This document shows, piece by piece, positions 43,127 through 50,085 of a stretch of 52,457 bases of DNA. This DNA is from Actinomycetes bacterium (lineage in GTDB: Bacteria; Actinomycetota; Acidimicrobiia; Acidimicrobiales; RAAP-2): contig JAJYSP010000020.1 of the NCBI GenBank assembly GCA_021793515.1, forward strand, positions 1 through 52,457. Direction: 5' to 3'. The notes under the pieces are model-generated. The model had not been told where the DNA came from, searched no databases, and worked only from the letters and a program-made list of their open reading frames with translations. Within the stretch, counting starts at the first letter, position 1. Every line of letters starts with the position of its first letter. A program made the translations under genes and the position numbers.

Positions 43127-43836
43127 TGCTCGAGGTACACGATGCGGTGGTTCGCTACGGCGCGATCACCGCGCTACACGGTATTTCCTTCGAAGTGAAC
43201 CAGGGCGAGATCGTTACGCTGCTGGGTGCCAACGGGGCGGGCAAGACGACGACGCTTCGAATGCTCTCTGGTCTGCACGCGCCCCAGAGTGGCCGGATCA
43301 TGTTCGAGGGGCAGGACGTCACCACGACCAAAGCCCACATGTTCACGACGCTCGGCATCGGTCACGTTCCCGAGGGCCGGCGGATTTTTCCCCAGATGAC
43401 CGTGGAGGAGAATCTCGAGATTGGCGCCTTCAGACGGCGTGGCTCCTACACCGAAGACATGGAGCGGATGTACGAGACGTTCCCCATCTTGAAGGAGCGT
43501 CGCAAGCAGATCGGTGGGAACCTGTCGGGCGGGGAACAGCAGATGCTTGCCATCGGGCGAGCGCTCATGGGCCAGCCTCGACTACTCCTGCTCGACGAAC
43601 CGTCGATGGGACTCGCGCCGATGATTGTCGACACAATCTTTCGAATCATCGGTGAGATCCGCGACAGCGGTACGACCGTGCTGGTGGTCGAGCAGAACGC
43701 GGCCCAAGCGCTGCGACTGGCCGATCGCGGCTACGTGATGGAGAACGGCAAGATCGTGTTCGGGGACACCGCGTCGAATCTGTTGACCGATGCACGGGTC
43801 CGCGCGGTCTACCTCGGCGAGAGCGTCGAGTCCTAG
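43123..43836 (+). CDS. livF: Branched-chain amino acid-type ABC transporter ATPase LivF
   Basis: This is the second ATPase of the transporter. The 237 residues contain Walker A LGANGAGKTTTLRMLSG (about 36-52), the GIGHVPEGRRIFPQMTVEENL Q-loop motif region, the signature LSGGEQQMLAIGRALM (about 139-154), Walker B LLLLDEPSMGLAP and the H-loop-like VVEQNAAQAL, where LivF proteins carry Gln instead of His. GTG 43123 overlaps livG by four bases, like the other junctions; the next codon is ATG. It ends the operon. Confidence 0.95.
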   Translation: MMLEVHDAVVRYGAITALHGISFEVNQGEIVTLLGANGAGKTTTLRMLSGLHAPQSGRIMFEGQDVTTTKAHMFTTLGIGHVPEGRRIFPQMTVEENLEIGAFRRRGSYTEDMERMYETFPILKERRKQIGGNLSGGEQQMLAIGRALMGQPRLLLLDEPSMGLAPMIVDTIFRIIGEIRDSGTTVLVVEQNAAQALRLADRGYVMENGKIVFGDTASNLLTDARVRAVYLGESVES

Positions 43837-43848
43837 CTCACGGCTTTT

Positions 43849-43872
43849 CAGGGCCCGACGAACCTCGTGGGT
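43849..43872 (+). terminator. Possible weak terminator hairpin after livF
   Basis: GGGCCC-G-ACGA (43849-43859) can pair with TCGTGGGTCC (43863-43872) through one bulge and one wobble, with a 3-base loop. No T-run follows, so termination strength is doubtful. Confidence 0.3.
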
Positions 43873-43963
43873 CCAATTGGCGAGGACCAGAACGACCGCG
43901 TGGTATTTCGTGGCCGGTCTCGGAACGTCTGGTGCGACTATTGAGGATGAAACGTGCGTGAAG

Positions 43964-44011
43964 CTGACACGAGTGACTCGGCCGCGAATATACTTACTTA
44001 TCAACAAGTAA
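43964..44011 (+). promoter_or_regulatory. MFS exporter promoter with candidate MarR operator
   Basis: CTGACA (43964-43969) and TATACT (43989-43994) form a likely sigma70 promoter with a long 19-base spacer. Directly downstream is an inverted repeat, TTACTT (43994-43999), six bases, AAGTAA (44006-44011), which covers the expected start point near 44001. An AT-rich palindrome of this size is typical for MarR-family binding, and a marR gene follows the exporter. Confidence 0.55.
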
Positions 44012-44025
44012 CTATCTAGTCGCGA

Positions 44026-45798
44026 ATGGACCGGTCGATGGCTCTTAAGCACGCTCACCCTGAACGCTACAAGTGGATCGCGCTCACCAACACCACGTTG
44101 GGGATCTTCATGGCCACGATCAACGGTTCGATCATCTTGATCTCGCTGCCGGCGATCTTCCGCGGCGTCGGGATCAACCCCTTGTCACCGGGCAACGTCG
44201 GCTACCTCTTGTGGCTCCTTCAGGGTTATCTCCTGGTCACGGCCGTGTTGGTGATCAGTCTCGGGCGACTCGGTGACATCAAGGGGCGAGTACGGATCTA
44301 TAACCTGGGTTTCGCGGTGTTCTCGGTCGCCTCGATCCTGCTGGCACTTGATCCATTCAGCCACGGGGCGGGCGCGATGTGGTTGGTGATGTGGCGACTC
44401 GTGCAGGGGGTCGGTGGCGCCATGTTGTTCGCCAACTCGAGCGCGATCATCGTGGACGCCTTCCCGCCGGACCAGCGGGGTTTCGCGATGGGCATCAACC
44501 AGGTCGCGGCGATCGGCGGCTCGTTCGTGGGTCTCATCCTCGGTGGCCTGCTCTCCATCGGCGACTGGCGACTCGTCTTCTGGGTCTCGGTGCCCGTGGG
44601 CATCTTCGGCACCATCTGGGGCTACGTGAGCCTTCGTGACAACGGTGAGCGGGCGAACGCCACGATCGACTGGTGGGGCAACGCCACCTTCGCAATTGGT
44701 CTGACCTCATTGCTCGCGGCGATCGTCTACGGCATCCAGCCATACGGTACGAGCTCCATGGGGTGGACCTCACCGCGAGTGTTGGCCGCGTTCATTGTCG
44801 GCGTGCTCTTCCTCGTGGTCTTCCTCTTCATCGAGATGCGTGTGGAGTCGCCGATGTTCAACCTCCGGCTGTTCAAGATACGTGCGTTCTTCACCGGCAG
44901 CGTCGCCGGACTCCTCTCGGCGATAGCCCGAGGGGGCCTGCAGTTCATGCTCATTATCTGGCTTCAGGGGATCTGGTTGCCGCTGCACGGCTACAGTTAC
45001 GCCTCGACGCCGCTGTGGGCGGGCATCTACCTGCTGCCCCTAACACTCGGTTTCCTCGTCGCCGGACCCGTTTCGGGCTATCTCTCGGACCGTCACGGGG
45101 CTCGGATCCTGTCTACGACCGGTCTACTGCTGTTCGCATTCAGCTTCATCGGACTCCTGATGCTGCCTACGAACTTCCACTACCTCGACTTCGCGTTGCT
45201 CGTGGCGCTCAACGGCTTGGGTGGTGGGATGTTCTCCGCGCCTAACTCGACGGCGATCATGAACAGTGTGGCGGCCAATGAGCGTGGTGGCGCGGCGGGC
45301 ATCCAGGCCGCGTTCATGAACTCGGGCATGGTGCTGTCGATCGGCGTGTTCTTCTCACTGATGATCGTGGGGCTCACGAACACGTTGCCGACGGCGATGT
45401 ACAAGGGCTTGTCCGCACACGGCGTGGCCGCGGCCCAGGCACACGCCGTCGCGAACCTGCCCGCGGTCGGGAGCCTCTTCTCGTCGTTCCTCGGCTTTAA
45501 CCCGCTCAAGAGCCTGTTGGGTAGCCAGGCGTTCGCGCACGTGTCCAACGCCCAGTGGGTGACCCTGACGGGCAAGCACTTCTTCCCGAATCTCATCCTT
45601 TCGCCCTTCCACCACGGACTGATCATCGTCTTCACCATGGCCTTCGCGATGGCCATCATCGGGGCGGTCTTCTCCGCCCTGCGCGGCCGTCGCTACGTCC
45701 ACTCCGAGTTGTCGATCCAGCAGCACGTGGAGGACCTCACCATCGCCGGCGGCGCCGTGCCCGGTGAGGTCGCCCTCGAGAGTGACGTCGTGCGATGA
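44026..45798 (+). CDS. MFS exporter, DHA2 (14-helix) drug:proton antiporter family
   Basis: The 590-residue membrane protein fits the DHA2 family of multidrug exporters. It has about fourteen helices, motif A-like [16 protein letters not shown] after helix 2, [20 protein letters not shown] (motif B region) and a motif C-like [19 protein letters not shown]. There is an extended outer loop near 455-520 before the last helix. ATG 44026 has no clear ribosome binding site; ATG 44038 (MALKHAH) is an alternative. The stop overlaps the marR start, and a candidate operator lies in the promoter, which suggests an exporter induced when a ligand releases the repressor. The substrate is unknown. Confidence 0.9.
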   Translation: MDRSMALKHAHPERYKWIALTNTTLGIFMATINGSIILISLPAIFRGVGINPLSPGNVGYLLWLLQGYLLVTAVLVISLGRLGDIKGRVRIYNLGFAVFSVASILLALDPFSHGAGAMWLVMWRLVQGVGGAMLFANSSAIIVDAFPPDQRGFAMGINQVAAIGGSFVGLILGGLLSIGDWRLVFWVSVPVGIFGTIWGYVSLRDNGERANATIDWWGNATFAIGLTSLLAAIVYGIQPYGTSSMGWTSPRVLAAFIVGVLFLVVFLFIEMRVESPMFNLRLFKIRAFFTGSVAGLLSAIARGGLQFMLIIWLQGIWLPLHGYSYASTPLWAGIYLLPLTLGFLVAGPVSGYLSDRHGARILSTTGLLLFAFSFIGLLMLPTNFHYLDFALLVALNGLGGGMFSAPNSTAIMNSVAANERGGAAGIQAAFMNSGMVLSIGVFFSLMIVGLTNTLPTAMYKGLSAHGVAAAQAHAVANLPAVGSLFSSFLGFNPLKSLLGSQAFAHVSNAQWVTLTGKHFFPNLILSPFHHGLIIVFTMAFAMAIIGAVFSALRGRRYVHSELSIQQHVEDLTIAGGAVPGEVALESDVVR

Positions 45799-46241
45799 AA
45801 CCACTCACCGGCGACGAAGACGGCGTCACCGTCGCGGCCAGGCTCAACCTGATAGTGGGCCGGCTGATGCGGACGATTCGCCAGCACGCCGCAGCTGGAC
45901 TTACGCCCTCCCAGCTCTCAGCGCTAGTCACGGTGGACGAGCGCGGTCCGCTACGCATCAGTGCGCTCGCGACCCAGGAGTCGTTGGGCGCACCCGCCGC
46001 GACCCGAGTCGTGGCCTCGCTCGAAGAGGCGGGTCTGGTCACACGGTCGTCAGACCCCGACGATAAGCGAGCGTCACTGATCACCTTGACCAAGGTGGGC
46101 AACGAGACGCTTAAGTCGCTGCGCAAGGAGCGCGCCACGGGCCTTGGTGCACAGCTCGATGCCTTGAGTGAATCAGAACGCCGACTCCTCGAACGCGCCC
46201 TGCCCGTCTTGGAGAAGATCTCGCACGACTGTTCGCAGTGA
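45795..46241 (+). CDS. MarR-family transcriptional regulator
   Basis: The 148-residue winged-helix dimeric regulator shows the MarR pattern. An N-terminal helix is followed by [12 protein letters not shown], the recognition region [28 protein letters not shown] (about 51-78) and the wing motif [13 protein letters not shown] with the conserved D-x-R. A C-terminal dimer helix ends the protein. ATG 45795 overlaps the exporter stop by four bases, so repressor and exporter are cotranscribed. The likely target is the inverted repeat at 43994-44011. Confidence 0.92.
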   Translation: MKPLTGDEDGVTVAARLNLIVGRLMRTIRQHAAAGLTPSQLSALVTVDERGPLRISALATQESLGAPAATRVVASLEEAGLVTRSSDPDDKRASLITLTKVGNETLKSLRKERATGLGAQLDALSESERRLLERALPVLEKISHDCSQ

Positions 46242-46286
46242 TCCCACCACCGACGGCGACCGTTGGGTCGCCGGAAAGGTGGAGTA

Positions 46287-47015
46287 ATGATCATCGAAGA
46301 ACAGCGAGAATTGGGCCAATGTTGGCGTGACGTCGCCGACGTGCTGGCGGCCGGTATCGACCGGGTGGTGCTGTACGGACCCCCGGGGACGGGCAAGACC
46401 TACGCGGCGTTGCACGCCGGCGTCGCGCACGGACCGGCCGAACGGCTGGTGTGCACCGAGGACCTGACGACCGGCGAGATCACCGGCACCTGGATGCCGG
46501 CGGGAGATGGGACCTGGCGGTGGCGTGAGGGGCCGGCGATCCGGGCCTGGCACGCCCACGGGGGCCGCGGCGGCCGGCTCGTGGTCGACGAGGTCGACCG
46601 GGCTTCGGGTGACGCGTTGAGCACGCTGCTGGCGATGACCGACTCGGCTGACTCCGCGCGGTGGCGTAATCCCGAGACGGGGGAGTGGGTGACACCCGGT
46701 CCCGAGTTCTCGGTCGTCATGACGACCAACGTCGAGGATCTCGACGAACTGCCCATCGCGTTGCGTGATCGATTCGCGGTGCGCCTGCGAGTCGACCGCC
46801 CGCACCTCGCAGCCGTCGAGCGTCTGAGTGAGGACCTTCGAGGACCGGCGCTCGCGGGATCGCTCGGCGACGAGGCTCGTCGGATATCACTGCGCAGCTT
46901 CTACGCGTTCGACCAGCTTCGGCGTCACTACGGCGCATCTCGTGCCGCCGACTTGGTCTTTGGCGAAGCCAAGGCGGACGGGGTGCTCGACGCCCTGCGG
47001 GTTGCGGCGCTGTGA
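46287..47015 (+). CDS. MoxR-like AAA+ ATPase
   Basis: The 242-residue protein is a single AAA+ module of the MoxR/CbbQ kind. It has Walker A GPPGTGKT (31-38), Walker B LVVDEVDRAS (98-107), sensor 1 MTTNVEDL (146-153) and an arginine-finger region ALRDRFAVRL (158-167). MoxR ATPases act as chaperones that remodel or activate enzymes, working with VWA-domain partners. I choose ATG 46287 with GGTGGAG at 46278-46284 over a longer frame. The stop overlaps the start of the VWA gene by four bases, so the two proteins form an obligate pair. The client is unknown. Confidence 0.9.
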   Translation: MIIEEQRELGQCWRDVADVLAAGIDRVVLYGPPGTGKTYAALHAGVAHGPAERLVCTEDLTTGEITGTWMPAGDGTWRWREGPAIRAWHAHGGRGGRLVVDEVDRASGDALSTLLAMTDSADSARWRNPETGEWVTPGPEFSVVMTTNVEDLDELPIALRDRFAVRLRVDRPHLAAVERLSEDLRGPALAGSLGDEARRISLRSFYAFDQLRRHYGASRAADLVFGEAKADGVLDALRVAAL

Positions 47016-48379
47016 GTAACGTCGACGTGTTCCCCGAGCTCGTGACTGGTCGTGATGACGGCTTTCGCAGCGAGTCGTGGCGTATTGAGCGAGGCTCCTC
47101 GTGGCGCGGTGACGCGAGTTGCGACCTCAGTCATCGCGTGCTGCGCGTGCCGTGGGAGCGGGACGAACGGGCGCGTGTCGTGCGGGCCCATGAGCTGATA
47201 CATGTGCGAGTAAGCCCCCACCAACACGAGTGGGTCGACCAGGTATCGGAGATTCCGGCGCGTGCCCTTGAGTGCGCAGAAGAGATGCGCGTGAACACGA
47301 TCCTTCTGCGGCTCGGCTTTGACGGCGCCCAACTGCGCGATGGGAGCGAGCGGCTGGGGGGCGAGCGACTCGCGCGCAGTGGCAATTGGCCCGAAGCCGC
47401 GTGTTTCCTGTTGGCGGTCCTCGGAACCGGCGCCGAACGCGAGTTCATGGCCGGGATACGTCGAGGTGACCCCACGTGGGTCGCGCCACTTCGTGCCGTG
47501 GCCTCTCGCGCGAAGTCGCTCGTCCGCGACGCCGGCGCTGATGAATTGGGTGCGACGGTGGCCCGCGTCGACGGGGTGCCGCGGGGTTACGGTGAGTACA
47601 CGATCCCACTGGCCCGACTGGTGACGTCGGTCAGTGACGCACGACTGCCGACCGACGCCGAATCGCTTCGTCGGTTCAAGCGCTCACTCCAGCCCGGCGC
47701 CCGACGACCACCGAGTGGGCACTTCGCCGACCTCCACTTCGCACAGTCGTCCTTGGCGGCTCGGGCGCGAACGGGTGGCGTGCGCCACCGCCGAGCCGCG
47801 GTCAGTGGCGTCGTCCTGGCTTATCCCGGACGCTTGCTCACCGACGAGCAGCGACGAGCCTTTGCGGCGTCGTCGCGCCGGCACGGTGGGGTGGTGGTGA
47901 TCGACCAATCCGGCTCGATGGACCTCGACCGCGAAACGCTCACCGCACTCGCTCATCGCGCCCCCGACTCGCTCGTCGTTGGCTACAGCCATCGGCCCGG
48001 CGATCGCGGCGCGACGCCGAACGCGTGGGTGCTCGCCGATCGAGGTGGTGTCGTCAGCGAGGTGCCGAGCGGCAACGTCGGTAACGGCGTGGACGGGCCG
48101 GTCCTGCGCTGGGCGATCGCCCACCGTAGAACCGGCGAGCCGATCGTGTGGGTGAGCGATGGTCAGGTCACCGACTCCGCTGACCACCCCGACGTCGATC
48201 TCGCGCGCGAGTGTGCCCGACTGGTGCGGTCGCACCACATCGTCATGGTACGCACGCTGGATGAGGTGGCGAACGCCCTACGTACGTGCCGCCGCCGTCG
48301 CCCGTGGGGAGATTTCGGACGCGTCGGCCGTGCGATCAGGGAGATCGGTGACGAATCGGGACGATTAACCAGTTGGTGA
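47012..48379 (+). CDS. VWA-domain protein with N-terminal HExxH motif, partner of the MoxR-like ATPase
   Basis: The 455-residue protein joins two features. In the N-terminal half HELIH (60-64) matches the zinc-metallopeptidase motif HExxH. Further His residues (70, 72) and a helix with LECAEEMRVN (87-95) follow and could give the third ligand. The C-terminal third is a VWA-like domain with the MIDAS motif DQSGS (298-302) and WVSDGQVTD (380-388). It is overlapped by the ATPase gene. The layout resembles proteins with a putative metallopeptidase plus VWA-like domain (DUF2201 type, from memory) and MoxR-VWA pairs such as CbbQ/CbbO and RavA/ViaA. Whether it cleaves anything is unknown. Confidence 0.8.
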   Translation: MSNVDVFPELVTGRDDGFRSESWRIERGSSWRGDASCDLSHRVLRVPWERDERARVVRAHELIHVRVSPHQHEWVDQVSEIPARALECAEEMRVNTILLRLGFDGAQLRDGSERLGGERLARSGNWPEAACFLLAVLGTGAEREFMAGIRRGDPTWVAPLRAVASRAKSLVRDAGADELGATVARVDGVPRGYGEYTIPLARLVTSVSDARLPTDAESLRRFKRSLQPGARRPPSGHFADLHFAQSSLAARARTGGVRHRRAAVSGVVLAYPGRLLTDEQRRAFAASSRRHGGVVVIDQSGSMDLDRETLTALAHRAPDSLVVGYSHRPGDRGATPNAWVLADRGGVVSEVPSGNVGNGVDGPVLRWAIAHRRTGEPIVWVSDGQVTDSADHPDVDLARECARLVRSHHIVMVRTLDEVANALRTCRRRRPWGDFGRVGRAIREIGDESGRLTSW

Positions 48380-48387
48380 GCGGGGCC

Positions 48388-48433
48388 TTGAAAGACGAAC
48401 ACCTGTTCGCTAGGATACGAACAGGTGTTCGTC
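48388..48433 (+). promoter_or_regulatory. LexA-controlled promoter with two perfect SOS boxes
   Basis: TTGAAA (48388-48393) and TAGGAT (48411-48416) are 17 bases apart. One perfect CGAAC-N4-GTTCG box (48396-48409) fills the spacer; a second (48418-48431) covers the expected start point. The box centres are 22 bases, about two helical turns, apart. Bases 48394-48409 and 48418-48433 form a perfect 16-bp inverted repeat. This is a textbook repressed promoter for the LysM gene. Confidence 0.92.
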
Positions 48434-48448
48434 TAGAAGGAGGCAACG

Positions 48449-48874
48449 GTGTCCGCACTTGCATTGACTGAGTACGACTTCCGCCCATCCGTCACCCCCC
48501 ACTTGCGACTGGTCGGCAAGACGAGTCTGTCGTGGCGAACCGGCGTCAACGTCACGACTCGGCGCCTCGCGCGGGCTCGCCGGCGCCGACAGCGTCAGGC
48601 TGCGCTGCTCGGCGTCGCAATGGCGGTCGGGCTGGTGCTGCTCGCCTGGCCCGGCCCCGCCTTCGGCGGCACAACGGGCACGGGTCTACCCACCGACCTG
48701 GCCACCGGCACGACCCTCGCCTCGGGCATGGTCTACGTCGTTCAGGCGGGGGACTCCGTTAGCTCGATAGCGCGTCTCGCCAATCCACTCGATCCCGCGC
48801 TAGCTCGCCGTGCGATCGTCAGGGAGCTGCACTCGAGTGTCGTGGTCCCGGGTGAGCACGTCCTTATACCATAA
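48449..48874 (+). CDS. SOS-induced LysM membrane protein (probable cell-division suppressor)
   Basis: The 141-residue product has a basic N-terminal cytoplasmic part ending in RRRRQRQ, one membrane helix (about 51-68) and an outer C-terminal LysM domain (YVVQAGDSVSSIARLA to VVPGEHVLIP, about 96-141) that should bind peptidoglycan. Start GTG 48449 has AAGGAGG at 48437-48443. It lies directly behind two SOS boxes. In Mycobacterium (Rv2719c), Corynebacterium (DivS) and Bacillus (YneA), small LexA-controlled membrane proteins beside lexA block division after DNA damage. The same role is inferred here. nrdR follows after 31 bases. Confidence 0.88.
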   Translation: MSALALTEYDFRPSVTPHLRLVGKTSLSWRTGVNVTTRRLARARRRRQRQAALLGVAMAVGLVLLAWPGPAFGGTTGTGLPTDLATGTTLASGMVYVVQAGDSVSSIARLANPLDPALARRAIVRELHSSVVVPGEHVLIP

Positions 48875-48892
48875 TTTGTCAAATTTTGCGTG

Positions 48893-48898
48893 TATCGT
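48893..48898 (+). promoter_or_regulatory. -10 element for probable leaderless nrdR transcript
   Basis: TATCGT ends 7 bases before the nrdR ATG, giving nrdR a possible promoter separate from the SOS promoter. No good -35 is seen, and no NrdR box is recognisable. Confidence 0.4.
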
Positions 48899-48905
48899 GG
48901 CGGGG

Positions 48906-49376
48906 ATGCGATGCCCCTTCTGCTCGGCTGATGACGACCGCGTCGTCGATTCGCGCCTAGCCGAAGACGGCGTGGCGATTCGCCGTCGTCGCGAGTGCGC
49001 CGGTTGTGGTCAGCGCTATACGACGTTCGAGCGGATCGAGGAGGTCGGCCTCGTAGTCGTCAAACGTTCGGGCGAACGTGAACCCTTCGATCAGTCCAAG
49101 ATCCTCATGGGAATCCGTGCCGCCTGCAAGAACCGACCGGTCGACGAGCGCGTCATGGTGGGGATCGCCGCGAGCGTGGAGGAATCGATGCGTCTCTTGA
49201 ACCGCGACGTGTCGAGCGAAGAGATCGGACGTGCGACCCTCGACGCGATTCGACCCGTCGACGACGTCGCCTACGTTCGATTCGCGTCGGTCTACAAGGG
49301 TTTCGAGGGCACTGAGGACTTCGCACGCGAGATCGGAATGCTCGTCAAGTCGACCGCGCCAAAACTGCGGAGCTGA
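48906..49376 (+). CDS. nrdR: Transcriptional repressor NrdR
   Basis: NrdR senses ATP/dATP and represses ribonucleotide reductase genes. The 156 residues begin with a zinc ribbon (MRCPFC and CAGCGQRYTTFE, about 1-39). The ATP-cone domain follows (VVKRSGEREPFDQSKILMGI, about 50-69) with a normal C-terminus (DVAYVRFASVYKGF). ATG 48906 is chosen because MRCPFC is the invariant N-terminus; longer in-frame sequence overlaps the LysM gene. It is a conserved neighbour of lexA and its LysM partner in actinobacteria. Confidence 0.97.
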   Translation: MRCPFCSADDDRVVDSRLAEDGVAIRRRRECAGCGQRYTTFERIEEVGLVVVKRSGEREPFDQSKILMGIRAACKNRPVDERVMVGIAASVEESMRLLNRDVSSEEIGRATLDAIRPVDDVAYVRFASVYKGFEGTEDFAREIGMLVKSTAPKLRS

Positions 49377-49377
49377 C

Positions 49378-50085
49378 ATGCGCAACCTGCGCCTTCAACC
49401 CCAGTGTGCGCTCGCGGTCTACGCGCACCCCGATGACGCGGACGTCGCGGCGGGTGGGGTCCTCGCCCAGTGGGCGAGTGAAGGTTGTGCCGTTCACATG
49501 GTGGTCGTCTGTGATGGTTCGAAGGGTTCGCACTCGGGTCAGACCGACGCCAAATCCCTCCGGGGTGTCCGGCGCTCGGAGTTCGAGTCGGCCGCCGCGC
49601 TCTTGGGTGTGTCGTCCGTGGTCGGACTCGACCACCCCGACGGTGACGTCGTGAACGACACCGTCTTGCGCGGTGAGTTGGTCGGACTCATCCGGTCACT
49701 CCGACCCGACGTCGTCGTCGGTCACGACCCGACCGCCACGTTCTTCGCGGGGGTCTACGTCAACCACCACGACCATCGTGAGACGGGCTGGGCGCTGCTC
49801 GACGCCGTGGCCCCGGCCGCCGCGATGCCGCTCTACTTTCCCGAATACGGTGCGGCGCACCAGGTGCGTCACCTGTTGCTGAGCGGCACCCAGGAACCGG
49901 ACGTGGTCGTTGACATCTCGCGCACGATCGACCGCAAGGCCGCGGCGGTGCTCGCGCACGCCTCCCAGCTCGGTGGGGACGCCGAGGAGATCCGCGAGGT
50001 CGTCTACGGTCGGGCGGAGCAGGCGGGCCGACCAGTCGGTGTCGCCTACGGCGAGGCGTTCCGCAGTGTCCAGCTCACCAGCTGA
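49378..50085 (+). CDS. PIG-L/LmbE-family zinc deacetylase
   Basis: The 235-residue protein has the family metal motif AHPDDAD (about 16-22), the late YVNHHDHRETG histidine motif (about 131-141) and the Rossmann-like pattern in between. Members deacetylate GlcNAc-type substrates, including mycothiol precursors (MshB) and conjugates (Mca), teicoplanin and PI-glycans. The substrate here is unclear, since the MshB/Mca-specific length and motifs are not obvious. ATG 49378 follows the nrdR stop by one base. The end overlaps dinB by 20 bases, so it may be expressed with the SOS cluster. Confidence 0.88.
   Translation: MRNLRLQPQCALAVYAHPDDADVAAGGVLAQWASEGCAVHMVVVCDGSKGSHSGQTDAKSLRGVRRSEFESAAALLGVSSVVGLDHPDGDVVNDTVLRGELVGLIRSLRPDVVVGHDPTATFFAGVYVNHHDHRETGWALLDAVAPAAAMPLYFPEYGAAHQVRHLLLSGTQEPDVVVDISRTIDRKAAAVLAHASQLGGDAEEIREVVYGRAEQAGRPVGVAYGEAFRSVQLTS

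Noticed and set aside
43790-44011. 73-codon plus-strand open frame between livF and the MFS gene
   Set aside because: It begins inside livF, lacks a ribosome binding site and covers the exporter promoter.
48394-48433. The 16-bp inverted repeat before the LysM gene as a terminator for the VWA gene
   Set aside because: No T-run follows, and it is fully explained by two LexA boxes placed around a sigma70 promoter.
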